DNA from: Phoma sp. XZ068
Taxonomy: Eukaryota; Ascomycota; Dothideomycetes; Pleosporales; Didymellaceae
Length of the DNA stretch: 64,000 nucleotides
NCBI GenBank assembly: GCA_004835665.1
Contig: RBKR01000014.1
Coordinates: 124,001-188,000 of the forward strand
Direction: 5' to 3'
The stretch's first letter is position 1. Each line of letters starts with the position of its first letter. The notes beneath the pieces are model-generated. The model was not told the origin of the DNA. It ran no database searches and worked only from the letters and a program-made list of their open reading frames with translations. Positions 29,899 through 41,323 of this stretch are shown here, one piece after another. The position numbers and the translations under genes were made by a program.

Positions 29899-31080
29899 TC
29901 AGTAACCCTGTCGACTAGGAGCATTGACCTTACCACTCGAGAACGTCGCTGTCTTCTTCTCTAGCGCCTTCTGCCTCTGCTTGCTTGTGATACCAGTCCG
30001 GTCTGTTGTGGGTTGGGCATTCATGAAGGAGTCGAACTCATCGTCAGCCGCACCATCGGGGCTAGATGCATCGCTGTTCTCGCCATCGTCTTCTTTTGTG
30101 GGCGCAGGCGCTGGCTCGGTGCGGGATATACGTTCAGGAGCTTTTTTGGTGTCTTCTTCATCTTCATCGTTGCGCTTCGAGGCCGGGTTGGCGAAAGGCT
30201 TTGAAGCGAGGACGCGTCGGCGGAGCTCCGCCATCTCCTCTTCATCGTCGTCAGACTCGGGGAGGCCATATGGGTTCTGTGGATCGGCTTCGTCCTCCTC
30301 ATCTTCATCCTCTTCATCCTCATCTTCGTCTGATTCGTCGATGACTCTCCTGTTCTGATTTCCACCAGCCCAGACATCGTCCTCGACACCATCCTCCTTC
30401 TCAGCCCGGCTTTGCTCATATTCTTGCTCAATTTTTTCGAGCCACACTTCCTCTGCCTTCTTGATCTGCTCCTCGTTTTCGCACGCCTCATAACGCTTCA
30501 GCAGCGCAGCGTTGATATCCAAAAACGCCCGGCCGTACGAGAACGTCGAGAGAATCTCCTCGGCCCACTCTGGATGACCGCAAATGTAGAAACACGCTGC
30601 AAGCGCCTCAACGCAGTTCAGTCTCCAAGGTTTGCCGTAATTTGTAGGGTTCGCAGCGACGAGGTATGGCAGCAACCGTTCGCACTTGCCGCCTATCCTA
30701 CCAAACGGCACCTCGTCGATCCTATTCCAACTCGCCTCCACAACTGCAGCGCCATACTGATCTAGCAGCTCTTTGTCTTCTTTCGATACGATCTTCTTGC
30801 CCTTGGGGCTGACTACCACACCAGCGAACTTCTGCCCAACGTGCAGCTCCCTCATCATTCCCAAGCGCATGAGCCTCTTTCCAGAGCATCGTTTCGCATC
30901 GCAATGTCCTAGATCCCAGCATGCGGCTTTGAACTCGGGCTTCTTGGGACGAGGGTTCTCGGCGTCGTTTTCGCCTTCGGACTCGGAGCCACGGCGACGT
31001 GGTGGCCCGGCGCCTCGGGGCCTTCCTCCTCGAGCCGCATATTTGTTGTTGGACTTGAAGTCTTTCTTGTGGCGCACCAT
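29899..31080 (-). CDS. tsr3: Tsr3, 18S rRNA aminocarboxypropyltransferase
   Basis: A single exon of 393 residues. Tsr3 transfers the 3-amino-3-carboxypropyl group from S-adenosylmethionine to the hypermodified pseudouridine of 18S rRNA late in 40S maturation. The conserved core occupies about residues 50-230: WDLGHCDAKRCSGKRLMRLG, GAAVVEASWNRIDEVPFG, RLLPYLVAANPTNYGKPW, and a C-terminal AFLDINAALLKRYEAC. The remaining 160 residues are an acidic, poorly conserved tail with runs of Asp/Glu (DESDEDEDEEDEDEEDE). The basic N-terminus (MVRHKKDFKSNNKY) fits an RNA-associated protein. The stop codon touches the tandem repeat downstream. Confidence 0.93.
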   Translation of the reverse strand: MVRHKKDFKSNNKYAARGGRPRGAGPPRRRGSESEGENDAENPRPKKPEFKAACWDLGHCDAKRCSGKRLMRLGMMRELHVGQKFAGVVVSPKGKKIVSKEDKELLDQYGAAVVEASWNRIDEVPFGRIGGKCERLLPYLVAANPTNYGKPWRLNCVEALAACFYICGHPEWAEEILSTFSYGRAFLDINAALLKRYEACENEEQIKKAEEVWLEKIEQEYEQSRAEKEDGVEDDVWAGGNQNRRVIDESDEDEDEEDEDEEDEADPQNPYGLPESDDDEEEMAELRRRVLASKPFANPASKRNDEDEEDTKKAPERISRTEPAPAPTKEDDGENSDASSPDGAADDEFDSFMNAQPTTDRTGITSKQRQKALEKKTATFSSGKVNAPSRQGY

Positions 31081-31358
31081 GGTGAGCGATTGTGGCGTTA
31101 CTCGGGGGGATAATGTGTCGTGGTGGGGTTGTCAAAATTTGGAGGGGCAACGATGATTGACTTCACGATAATTATCGATGGCGCTAGTGAACAGGGTCCA
31201 GATGACGTCCTAGTGGGCTGCGCTTTCTCATCACAACTTCACACTGCAACGTAGATTAAGACGACAACTGCGCACAAATCCTCTATCGGCGGTCATTTTT
31301 GTGACTGCAGGTATCAATACGCTAATCTAGCTGACTCCCAACTTTTGTGCCGAGCATG

Positions 31359-33578
31359 CTACGAGACACCTAAGCTGGCAATTTCGCCCTGTTCACTCTT
31401 CTGCTGACCACCGAGGGAGTACGATGCTTTCCAACGCATCTTCACGCTGTTCCCATTCCCGCTTTGGACATTGTTGACGCGGATGTTCTGTGTGATTCCA
31501 TGCTTCTGATTCGGCGCAAGTGTAACACCAGACTGGGGCTCAAGTTGCAGTGACGCACCCTATGTTATGTTAGCCCAACAATGCTCAGAATCAGGGGACT
31601 CTGACTTACCTTGGATGCTGCAACTTGCAATGTGAGGCCAGATATTGGCAGTGGTGTGTTATTCGATACCCGTGCGTTGATCAACAGGGTTGTGTCGGTT
31701 TCGCGCGAGACATTGAAGAGTACGTTTATACTCGAATTGACCACTGTGATCTCCTTCGAGCTGTCTGGCACGGAAGACGCAAAGGTCCACTCGTCATCGT
31801 CGTTGGCTGCACTTGTGCTACTCTGAGCCAGATTGGACGTTGGTCCAGAGATGTCACCACCTAGAAGATCAATGGCAGCAGACGAAGGTGCTGGTGGCTT
31901 GACCGATTGCTGGTACTGGAACGGTGAGCCCTGACGAGGTGTGGATGTGAGCGCAGCGAATGGGTCTGGGGTGCGAGAAGGCTGGATAGGACCAGGAGAG
32001 AATGTGGCAGATGGTGGTGGTGACGACATCTGTTGTGGAGGTGGTGTTGATCGTGGCCCTGATGCGAAGAGATCGGTGATTGCCTGATTGGAGGCCTTCT
32101 GGTGCTGGGGAACCGGCACTCCGGACAGACCAAGCACTGATCCGTTCGAACCACCAAGCGCAATGCTTCCCGATTGACCATAAGTGTCCGAACCCAGAGA
32201 CAACCCTAGCAGATCGTCCTCCAGAGCGTTGCCCTTGCCAGCTGGTTGCCCTGAGGCCGCACCGGACGATTCTGCTGCTGGAGCAGATGCAGGTTCTGGC
32301 TCGCCGAAATCGATCAGGTTTAACTCGTTGTTTGCACCCTTCGAGACACCAGCACCGCTCCGTCCTAATGTCCCCTGGGGTATCTTGTTCGCGCCCTCGA
32401 TATCGCCATCCTTGATCAGCTTGTATCGCTGTATTGTGCGATGTATGCTGTCGTTGATTTCGAACAGCTTAGCAACGGCTTCTGTGTCTTCTGAGTCCTC
32501 CTCGCACATCTTGTGGATCTTGGGTTGCGCATTCTGCAGAGCGCTGGCCAGCTCCTCAAAGACATCACCCTCTTTGAGTTGGTCGCCAGGTTTGTAGCCC
32601 TGAAGCATCTCTTCGAGTATCCTGGCTTTCTGCTGGATCTTGCCAACTTCTTCAGCCGCCTTTGCGCGCCAATCCGTCTTATTTCGTTGGTCGTAGCCAG
32701 CCATGACCTTCATAAGCTTGTTGGCTTCCTGCAGGTCCTGAGGTCCGCCGCGACGAATAAGCTCCTGGAGCTTCGCAGATTGTGCTTCGCGTTCTTCCGC
32801 TTCCATTTCTTCGGCGGATCGAAGGTTCTACCTGGAGTCAGTATGTTACCCCACTATCATGCTACTGCCAGACGTACGTCACTTGGATTCAGCACAGCTG
32901 CATCTTCCTTGCGTACTTCTGGGAACATGTATCCCTTGTAGCTCAGAAGCCTGTGCATGTCTCTGATGAACCCTAAATCGTCCTTGTACCGCGATGTCTG
33001 ACATATTGTCTGCCGCCATTCTTCGATCAGCTCGAGGATTCGGCTCTGGACGCGCGACGAATGCACCGGCGGGCGCTCGGGGAAGCGGCGGACGAGCTCG
33101 TTTAGGAACTCTTTGGTGCTGATTTGGAGGTGGAACGGGTAACCGCAGTTCTTGACGCAGATGTCGAGGAGCTATATGAAGGTGAGTGTAGGGTCGCATA
33201 TGGCGGGGTAGCTCGTTCGTACACTGAGCGCAAGTAAGGCGACGTTCTGGTTGCGGTGGTTGACATAGTGTACTATGGACACGGCTGCTTCTCGAGGCCT
33301 GCACATCTGTAAGCCGCCAATTCAGTCCACACAATAGCAAGTCCGTACGCAGAGCCCTTCTTTTGGTTGATCAGGTCGGTGATCTCGAGGTTGAGCGCGA
33401 GGTTTGGCTCGAAGTTCTGCGGGTCGCAAGCCTGCACTGTTACACAGTCAGTCTCCCACCATGTCCCGCGTCGCAAGCCGGTATCCGTACATATGAAGCG
33501 CTGCAGCGGAGACGTGGGTGCCTCGCCAAACGCGCCGTAGCGGTCGCGGGCGGCCATGCGCGCAGATGCTGCCTCCAT
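31359..33578 (-). CDS. gga: GGA-type clathrin adaptor (VHS-GAT-GAE)
   Basis: Six exons, 33578-33491, 33436-33349, 33298-33223, 33171-32878, 32827-31610 and 31559-31359, with five introns of 50-54 nt, give 654 residues. The VHS domain comes first: ACDPQNFEPNLALNLEITD, then INQKKGSAPREAAVSIVHY, LLDICVKNCGYPFHLQ and STKEFLNELVRRFPERPP. A GAT domain (RSAEEMEAEEREAQ to the TIQRYKLI helix) follows, then a hinge rich in Ser/Pro/Gly with acidic dileucine/clathrin-box-like stretches (NALEDDLLGLSL, IDLLGGDI). The C-terminal GAE ear ends EQGEIASLGVS. GGAs bind Arf-GTP at the trans-Golgi and sort cargo to endosomes. Three splice sites were chosen because only they restore the VHS frame. Confidence 0.92.
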
Positions 33579-34589
33579 TGCCGCCGCCGATGGAGATCTG
33601 CTGGAATAGTTGGGAAACACGGTTGCGCACGGTTCGGGGAGCTGGGGGGTAAAGACAGATAGACGTATGACGAAGCACCCTATGCCCGAAAGAGGTGCAG
33701 ATTGAGGCGTGGGAGTCGGGGTGAATGGCGGGTATCGGGCCAATGGTCGACGACAGCCACACCAAGGCAGTCACAGCAGCTTGGCGCAAGGCTCCACCGC
33801 CACACCACCACGCTTCTACCTGCCCACACCAATGTTACTGCCTTCTTATTTGAGCACTATGACGGCCAAACCAGCCTTCGTAAGATAGCATCGTGCTTTA
33901 ATGTTATTAGAAATGGGCATCATATAACATTCCGGGTTCTAGAACCCAGTATCACGGCGCTCATCATCATCCACAGCACACATCACATCATCCTAACAAC
34001 ATCTCAGTCGGCACCCCGGCGTAACCTGCCTCTTGCAGATGAAAAGTCGGGAGCCCTTCCGATCATTTATAATCGCTTTCGCATTCGTAGATTTGTCGCA
34101 ATGCGGTCCTTGTGTCGATCAAGCAACCTTCCGTTGTACGAGGTCCTCCAGCCTTTCGCATGGTTCTATCCATGACCGAACGAAACAACCTAATCGCATG
34201 TTTAAAAGACGGATAGCTCTCGTCTATGGGTCTTCCTTCCGATGGGCAGCTTCCGAAGTGGCTGCACGTACCTTTTGCTGCGCTTCTGTCACCCCAAATC
34301 GGAAATGTCATCTCGGTGAAACATCTAGCCTCACCGTTTGGCAGGCATTGCTCCACTACTCAGCCGCAGGGCATCCTCACAACCCCATAGTGAATTTCCC
34401 TTGGCCACCCGCGGACGGAGAGTTTTTGCGTGGCTTCGGCATTGGTGCAATATCAGTCCGTCTATGCGTGTCCTGACATCGCGGAGCGTAAGTATATAGG
34501 TAGGGTTTTCCATCTTCAAACATCGCCAATACATTCATTCGTCTATTTTGAACTCTACATTCGTTTCAGTCATTCGTTTTCACTTCATC
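33579..34589. other. Divergent promoter region, no gene seen
   Basis: About 1 kb between the GGA gene and the secreted protease gene. A TATATAG element at about 34493 is well placed for the protease start at 34590. No other element is recognised. Confidence 0.5.
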
Positions 34590-35561
34590 ATGGTCAAGTT
34601 TGAAATTATGGCCGCTTCGGCTCTTGCTATGGGTGTGCTGGCACACCCTACCATCAAGCACATTGGCAGCGAGAAGCGTTTCTGCGCCAACGAGGCTCCT
34701 GAGAACATCTTCGCTCGCGACCTGACCTCGCGTGCCACGATTCCCAAGGCCACGACTTGGAACCCCCCTTCATCCATGGTCACGGCGCTCGATCAAGTTT
34801 GGAAGCAGACTCTCAAGGAGAACCCCGATGGTCTCAAGGACAAGAACTGGATCACTGACCAGATCATCGCCAACAATGGCAGCATCAACTACTGCGTCCG
34901 CTGGAACACAGATGCCCACAAGAGCACCGCTGCCGACCGCACCAAAATCACTACCGCCCTCCAGCGGTCCCTGCAGAAGTGGTTCGACGTCCTCGTTGGC
35001 TTTGAGGGCTTTCCGCTCACCAAGCTGACCGTCAAGACCGTCGGTTACGCCGTCAAGGACAAGAGCCTGATTCAAGGCTCAACCACCGGCCTCGACATCT
35101 ATACCACCGCCGATGCTGACGGTGTTCCCGAGTGCGACACCCGCTGCTACCGTGGTGCTCACCTCGACGACCCGAACGGCATCAGCTCGTGCCCTGGTGG
35201 CGAAGACAGCCGCTACGACATCTCACTGTGGCTGGACAAGAGCCTCGAGGGCCAGATGGGTGGTTTCGGATACAACTGGTAAGCTCACCTCACAGTATGC
35301 ATCTCTACACGTTCTAACACCATGCACAGGGGCCAGGAACTCGGTCCTGACTACGTCCTCAACAACCTCGACTCCGACAACATCCACATCCTCCTGCACG
35401 AGATGGGCCACGGCTTCGGGCTGCTCGACTTCTACGACTGGACTCCTTCCGGCCAGACTAGCTTCGTCATGATGGCTGGCAGCGCCATGGAGATCACCGA
35501 GTTCGACGCCTGGATGCTGAGGGATTGGTACCGCAAGCTCAAGGCTGTTCGCGGTTGGTAG
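34590..35561 (+). CDS. Secreted zinc metalloprotease (HExxHxxGxxD)
   Basis: Exons 34590-35278 and 35330-35561 (intron 35279-35329, 51 nt) give 306 residues. A signal peptide (MVKFEIMAASALAMGVLA) is followed by a short pro-region with a Lys-Arg site (GSEKR), typical of Kex2 processing. The zinc site HEMGHGFGLLD gives His253, Glu254, His257 and Asp263 in the HExxHxxGxxD pattern seen in snapalysin-like peptidases, where Asp replaces the third His. Downstream FYDWTPSGQTSFVMMAGS supplies a Met-turn-like segment. Several Cys (RFCANE, CDTRCYRG, SSCPGG) suggest extracellular disulfides. It likely degrades external protein; the substrate is unknown. I cannot assign a MEROPS family with confidence. Confidence 0.83.
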
Positions 35562-35780
35562 ATGCACAAGTCTGCAAGACCCGATTAGCTGCGCCTTCTT
35601 GCGTACCTCCTCTCGGTTCACAGCGGATGGACAAGCGTGCCGATGATAGAGTGAAGTGCGAACTTTTGTACATATATTTTTCTTACATATACACGTATAT
35701 ACATATTATTCGACCAGCCATGGCGCTTATTGCGTGGTTCAACATCTGACAGCTCCGATTTTGATTTGATCAGTCGGGTT

Positions 35781-36380
35781 TTATGCGACGATCTGCAAAT
35801 AGTCCTTGACTAGGTATGCTGTGTACCCAGCCAACGCCACAAGCACTCCCTGCGTCCCATAGTATCCCACTACTCTTCCAGGGCCCATCGAGCCCTTCAG
35901 CATCAGCCCGGCTTCGACATGGCTAACCCGTAACGCAAAGAGGGCGCCGAGTGCCCAGTTGAGATACGTCCTGCCATCGTTAGACCAAACTCATCGCAGA
36001 TGAAATCCACAGCTGGATGTATGTTTGAGTGGCAGAAGGTCAACATACCGATTCGCACCATTCAGCTCAGCAAGCAGCGCAAAAGCAAGAGCAAGCGGTA
36101 CATTCTCCGCGAAATTGAGCTGTGCGCGTGTTGCGACGTACAGCTGGTCGTTGCCGCCTTGTTCGCTGTCTGTCGAGTCGCCCATGTATCTACCCAGCTA
36201 TTAGTACGGCAGGCGACGGGTGTCTGGGACAACACGGAGAGCATACGTCTTGGAGTTCAGACGGTGGTACACAATGCGGTTCTGGAGGAAAACGTAGTAT
36301 GCCGCGAAGGGCGCGGCCCATGTCGCTGTTGCTGGGGCGAGGAGTGGCATTGGGACGCCGAGTCCGATTTTGGTCGTCAT
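35781..36380 (-). CDS. MAPEG-family membrane protein
   Basis: Three exons, 36380-36247, 36189-36049 and 35970-35781 (introns 57 and 78 nt), give 154 residues, the usual MAPEG size. The diagnostic segment is RAQLNFAENVPLALAFALLAELNG, read here as RAQLNFAENVPLALAF plus a helix. Four hydrophobic helices are visible: PLLAPATATWAAPFAAYYVF, the one just named, LNWALGALFALRVSHVEAGL and VVGYYGTQGVLVALAGY. MAPEG proteins are trimeric microsomal enzymes of glutathione and eicosanoid metabolism, including glutathione S-transferases. The exact activity here is unknown; short fungal and bacterial-like members often lack a tested substrate. Confidence 0.85.
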
Positions 36381-36877
36381 TGTGATTGTGGTGGATGCCT
36401 ACGTGGTGAGGATGGTAGACGGAGTGGTGATAGATGGTGATGAGGCTGCTTGGAGGTCTTTTGGGAGGAGCTCGAGATGTTATGGTCGGAGCTATCGCGG
36501 TGGTGACGTCGTTCAGGGATCTAGCTTTACGTTTAGCGCGTTGTTAGGGATGTGGACCATCCGAGCAACCTCATGTGGGCGTGGATCATCGTGAGTATGA
36601 GAAAAGGAGGGATTTGGTGATTGCAATATTGTAATTGATGGTGTCAGTCTTCAGCCAAAAGACTTAACAATGCAGAAAACTTGACGATGCCAAACGCTTG
36701 ATAGACCGGAGCAATTTTGGGACCTGAGAATGAAGCTATAGACTCAGCCATTGAGACTGTAAGTCGAGGATGGTTGTGCAAGGGTATAGTACAGATGTGA
36801 CAGGCTTCAGCCCTCGCTCTGAAGTGTCAAAATGCGTATTGTACAGCTAATTCCTCCTAACGTATACTCGAAGGAAG
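36381..36877. other. Intergenic, no gene seen
   Basis: About 500 bases between the MAPEG start and the mdm35 stop; it contains the MAPEG promoter. Nothing else is recognised. Confidence 0.5.
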
Positions 36878-37317
36878 TTACCTCCCCTGTAGTGATATAT
36901 CAGCTTTGAACCATGCGAGCTGCAAATATGAACTGACCGGTTTCATGTGCTCTGCATCATTGTCCTTATTGTCTTCTCGAACCTCCTTCAGCATCTTGTC
37001 GATGCCTCGTTCTGACAGAGCTTTCTGTGGCAAAAGTTGGCTCAGAACCGATGACTCTTGCTTGATGAACATACCGATAAACACTTCTCATACTGGTCGA
37101 ACATAGGTTTGCATTCATCTGATGTGGAAGTGCCTCTTAAGAATTCTGCATACGATGAGCGAAGTCAATAAGTACACCAAATATTACATACTCTCACTGT
37201 ACCACTTCAGAAAGCAGTTGTCATATTTTCTACGCTCGTCAATATAAGATCGCTGAGGAGCGTGGAGTCTACGTACTCCTTGACTTCATTGCATTCTGGT
37301 GCTAATGATGCAGACAT
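36878..37317 (-). CDS. mdm35: Mdm35, twin CX9C intermembrane-space protein
   Basis: A small gene split into five exons: 37317-37277, 37229-37192, 37145-37075, 37024-36938 and 36886-36878. Introns are 46-51 nt and every join keeps phase. The product is 81 residues: MSASLAPECNEVKEKYDNC, FLKWYSEKFLRGTS, DECKPMFDQYEKC, then KALSERGIDKMLKEVREDN. Both cysteine pairs are CX9C, as in the Mdm35/TRIAP1 family, which is oxidised by Mia40, binds Ups1/PRELI proteins and carries phospholipids across the mitochondrial intermembrane space. The last intron (36887-36937) is 51 nt and has no stop, so skipping its removal would give 98 residues with a longer tail. Most of this gene is below the size found by simple frame scanning. 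It is divergent from rrp6, 227 bp away. Confidence 0.88.
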
Positions 37318-37544
37318 GATGTCGGTTGTGTCGAATGGAGAAAGACCCACCGGCGGCAAGTGAAGGTCGCCTGCATGCAGCTCTTATCGATAGCCACGCC
37401 AAGACCTTGAATTTCTGCGGCGACTGCTAAGAAAGTTGCGACAGGGCGTTCTTTACGTTAAACATCGCCTGCGTCAACATCGACGCTGTGCTGCATAACG
37501 CCACTCACACTACCGCCGAAATATGCGCAGGCAGTGAAGACGAC

Positions 37545-39975
37545 ATGGAATCCTTCAAAACTCTTCAAGACGAGATCTCCAAGGCCCTGGTCTCGACAAC
37601 GCGCTCCGCGACACGCATTGCAGGCGCAGACATTGCCTTCCAGCGGTCGCTCAACCCAGATGTCGGTTCAGCGCTCGATACGCAGAATGGGCGCCTTCTC
37701 CATCTTGCGCAACGCCTTCTCGAGAACGCTGCCGCGAGCTCGGACGCTGTAGGTCCAAAGCTACCCGACGTCGAATCCATAGACGGCAATTGGAGGGCGG
37801 TCGTTGATGTCATCGACAGCTTGCTTGAGAAGGCCGACACGAGTCTTGACGAGTATACGGGTGTGGTGAAGAGGCTGAGTCCCAGCGCGGATCAGGTAAG
37901 GATAATCAAGTCTTCCGTGCAGGCACGTTCTGACAATTGCACAGGCTGCGGTGAAGCCACGACCCAATATCGCGGAGAAGAAACACCTCGCCAAGCCTCA
38001 ACTCACGTTCGAAAATGTGCCCACCAACAACGAAACTGGCGGCTTCCGCCCATTGCTGGTTACGAAGCCGCACGCAAAGATTCCACTAGAGGAGTGCCTT
38101 AAGACCTTCAAGGACAGCAGAGGCCGAGAACAGTACCCTCACCCTTATCAAACCGAAATCGAAACCTACGAGTACCCACAAGCCGTCTACGAATATGCCG
38201 AACCAAAGCAATACCCGCCTTTTGAGGAGACCACCGCGACATTCGTTGACACACCTGAGGCGGTCGACGAAATGTTAGCTGAGCTGAAGACTGCGAAAGA
38301 GTTGGCCATCGATCTAGAGCACCACGACAACCGCTCATACATTGGCATAGTATCCCTTATGCAAATCAGCACACGAGAAAAGGATTGGATTGTGGACACA
38401 CTCAAGCCCTGGAGACGGAAGCTGGAATGTCTGAACGAGGTTTTCACGGACCCTGATATCCTGAAGGTTCTTCACGGATCTTACATGGACGTCATATGGC
38501 TCCAGCGTGATCTTGGACTTTACCTGGTTGGCCTCTTCGACACATACCACGCGGCACGGTCACTAGGATACCCAGGTGCAAGTCTAGCGTACCTGCTTGA
38601 AAGGCACGTCAATTTCAAGGCGCAAAAACAGTATCAGATGTCCGATTGGCGAACAAGACCTTTGAGCCAGGAGCTCTTCGACTATGCTCGTGCAGACACC
38701 CATTTCCTACTCTACGTATACGACAAGATGCGAAACGAATTGGTCGAGAAATCGGATCTCTCGGACCCCGAGAAAAACAAGATTCACGACGTACAGGAAA
38801 AGTCAAAAGAGTACGCCCTGCAGCGATATGAGCACCCGGTTTACGACCGCGAGCTAGGTCTGGGGCCAGTGGGCTGGTACAAGGTCATCTCGAAATCACC
38901 TGTTACATTCACGCCCCAGCAATTCGCCGTCTTTAAGGCAGTACATCAATGGCGCGACGATATAAGCCGGAAGGAGGACGAGAGCACATTCTTCGTCATG
39001 CCAAATCACGCACTATTTAGCATTGCGCGCATGATGCCTCTCGATAAGCCGGCGCTCTATACCGCCATACAGCATGTTTCGCACCTGGTTCGATCTCATG
39101 CGGATTCCCTTGTGAGGATTGTTGCACAGGCGAAGGAGGAAGGCATTGATGGACCCGAGCTGAGCGCGGTTCTGACGAAAATCGCGGACATGAGAGAAGC
39201 GGAGAAGGCAGCCAAATACGCTTCTGATACCCCCAAGAAGACTGCACCCGCCGCAGCCGTGGAAGTTACTAAAACACCCCTACAAAGCAGCGTTGCCTTA
39301 AGTGCGGAGAGGTTGTCGGCTTCGGCATTTTGGGGTGAGTTGTGGTCGTCGGCGCCTGCTTCTGGCCAGCACCGAACCCTCGACATCGCTCTGGCCCTTC
39401 CGTTACCGCCACTGACCGCCGAAATCTTTGCCAACACCAATGGCAAATCTGCGGTCACCACACCCAAGGCCGAGAAGCCACAGCACACATATGTCCCCAA
39501 AGAGGATAGGCCACAAGAAGACCAGCGAACCGATATGTTCGTGGTGAAGCAACTTGGCGGCAAGAAGAGAAAGCGAGCTGAAGCTTCGGATGCTGGAACC
39601 CCAGCAAAGGCCGCCCTCGACCCCATGACAAATGACGAGATCATGCTAGACGGCGCAGTCGAAGAAGCCGACGAAGAAGCAGCGCGAGCAGCACGGAAAG
39701 CAGCACGCAAAGCAGAGAAGAAACAGAAGAAGTTGGAGGCGCAAGCTGTGTCTCTCAACGAGGCCGGCGAACCCGCCTTCGACTACGCCAACGCTCCGAC
39801 GGTGTTGCATGCAGCAGACGAACAAGCAAAGAAGGACGCCAGGGATAAGAAGAAGGACAAGAAGGACAAGAAGAAGAAGGGCTTCCAAGGCTTTGCAGGC
39901 CTCACAGATGCGCCTAAGGGGCTGCCAAGGGCGCAGAGGGAGGTTGCTGGGAGGAGTAAGACGTTCACGAGGTAG
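37545..39975 (+). CDS. rrp6: Rrp6, nuclear exosome 3'-5' exoribonuclease
   Basis: Exons 37545-37895 and 37945-39975 (intron 49 nt) give 793 residues. The start is the first ATG; upstream codons in frame have only GTG. Order: N-terminal PMC2NT-like helical region that binds the Rrp47 cofactor; the DEDD-Y nuclease domain with AIDLEHH (Asp240, Glu242), LKVLHGSYMDVIWLQRDLGL, and YARADTHFLLYVYDKM; an HRDC domain (FKAVHQWRDDISRKEDES); and a Lys-rich C-terminal tail (DKKDKKKKGFQGFAG) that is probably the nuclear localisation and RNA-binding lasso. Rrp6 trims and degrades nuclear RNAs with the exosome core. All catalytic residues are present. Confidence 0.96.
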
Positions 39976-40670
39976 GAAGTGGACACTTAGCATTAGTTGG
40001 GCGTTCATGGGCGCATCATCAGTCCTGCATTGTTTTGTACTTAGTTTTGCATCATGATACCTTGCTGCGGCGGTGTCAATCGACTATTCAGCCCAGTCCG
40101 GGTAAATGTCAAAATCGAATCCACGTATGCCATGTGAACTTCACTGAATTTCCCACTCTTAAATATGATCTGTCATCGAACATCGCGTTCCTCGTTACCT
40201 GAAGTTATTTCTGTGTGCTGCCCGTGTCCCCATAAATCTGTATCTGAAATGACAAACATGATCAGAGAACACACCTAGCCCAAAGAGAAACAATGGAGAA
40301 AGTACGTAGGAAAGGTTGTCTAGACCGTACGCAGAGACCATGTCAACTTACGTTACCATATATGGTGACTTGGACATGCTGTGCATCGTACAAACGACAC
40401 GAGAGGTTGAGCATCAATTTGATGCTGGGATGTCACAGTACACTCCGCGACCTCTCGTAGGCAGTTTCATCAGTGCATTCTGCATCTCGTCTCCCGCTAG
40501 GACAGGCAAGGCACCTCGCGTGCTCAACGAGGAGTGTGGTGGACGCAGCCAAAAGACCAGATATAGATTTGCGAAAGCAGAGCTCACTGTTACGACTTTG
40601 CAAGCGCAGATCAAGGTATGTGTGTATAGCAGGACTGTGTGCCAGGAACTCGAAGGGCGGCAGTGGGAGG
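39976..40670. other. Intergenic, no recognisable gene
   Basis: Downstream of rrp6. An open frame at 40316-40708 shows no family match and has no supporting context. Confidence 0.45.
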
Positions 40671-40970
40671 ATGTGTGGACGATATGCTCATCGACCAGCG
40701 CAAGTTGAAGAATACGAGCTGAAGCGCATGAGAGTCACAGAGGATCGCGAGGACCTGCTGCAAAGGCCGGGTGATGTGGTTATGGGGGAGAGCAACGACC
40801 AAAGGGAACGCATCGAGGCATTCTGGTACCAAAACGAGGAATATGGTCTTCGGGTGACTGTTTTCATGCCCGAGCAACCTGAGCGGCTGGGTCAGATGGA
40901 AGTAACGGATGAGGAGACGAACGCATCCCTCTGCTCGAGTATGTCAGCTGGTGGGTACGAGACTAAGTGA
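40671..40970 (+). CDS. Small hypothetical ORF beginning MCGRY
   Basis: A 99-codon ATG frame. Its first residues, MCGRYAHRPAQVEEYELKRM, recall the start of SRAP/HMCES proteins, which open with MCGRYAL-RPSQV and use Cys2 to crosslink abasic DNA sites. The rest, including IEAFWYQNEEYGLRVTVFMPEQ, does not continue the SRAP fold: the Asn and Glu/His active-site motifs are missing. It could be a decayed fragment, an orphan gene or chance. The coding frame is open further upstream without an ATG. Confidence 0.25.
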   Translation: MCGRYAHRPAQVEEYELKRMRVTEDREDLLQRPGDVVMGESNDQRERIEAFWYQNEEYGLRVTVFMPEQPERLGQMEVTDEETNASLCSSMSAGGYETK

Positions 40971-41050
40971 GGACCAGGTGTAGCTGCGACTCTTGCAGCT
41001 GGCAGTAAGATACGAGGGTACTGCTAGAGTTAAAACTCAAGATCTTGACA

Positions 41051-41323
41051 ATGCATCCATCGAAGTTCATTGCGAGTCTTTGTCAGAAGATAAGAGACTA
41101 TACACTCAATCCCAGACGACAACAGGAAAGCCTCCGTTGCATTATCAAAGCCGCATGTTCGTCGATTGCCATCGGGAAACCCTCAACGAGGAGGTCACAT
41201 GACCGGGGGTATTGCCCGGTTACCGAAACCGAGGATAATCAGGTTATTGTAACTGCCGTGAAGATGCAAGACAAGACACCACAAGAAGCCATTGAAGCCG
41301 TTCAACCCGCCCAAGCTGTCTAA
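41051..41323 (+). CDS. Small hypothetical ORF
   Basis: A 90-codon ATG frame (MHPSKFIASLCQKIRDYTL...AVQPAQAV). I do not recognise it. It has no intron signals, no hydrophobic segment and no neighbour that suggests a role. It could be an orphan gene or noise. Confidence 0.15.
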   Translation: MHPSKFIASLCQKIRDYTLNPRRQQESLRCIIKAACSSIAIGKPSTRRSHDRGYCPVTETEDNQVIVTAVKMQDKTPQEAIEAVQPAQAV

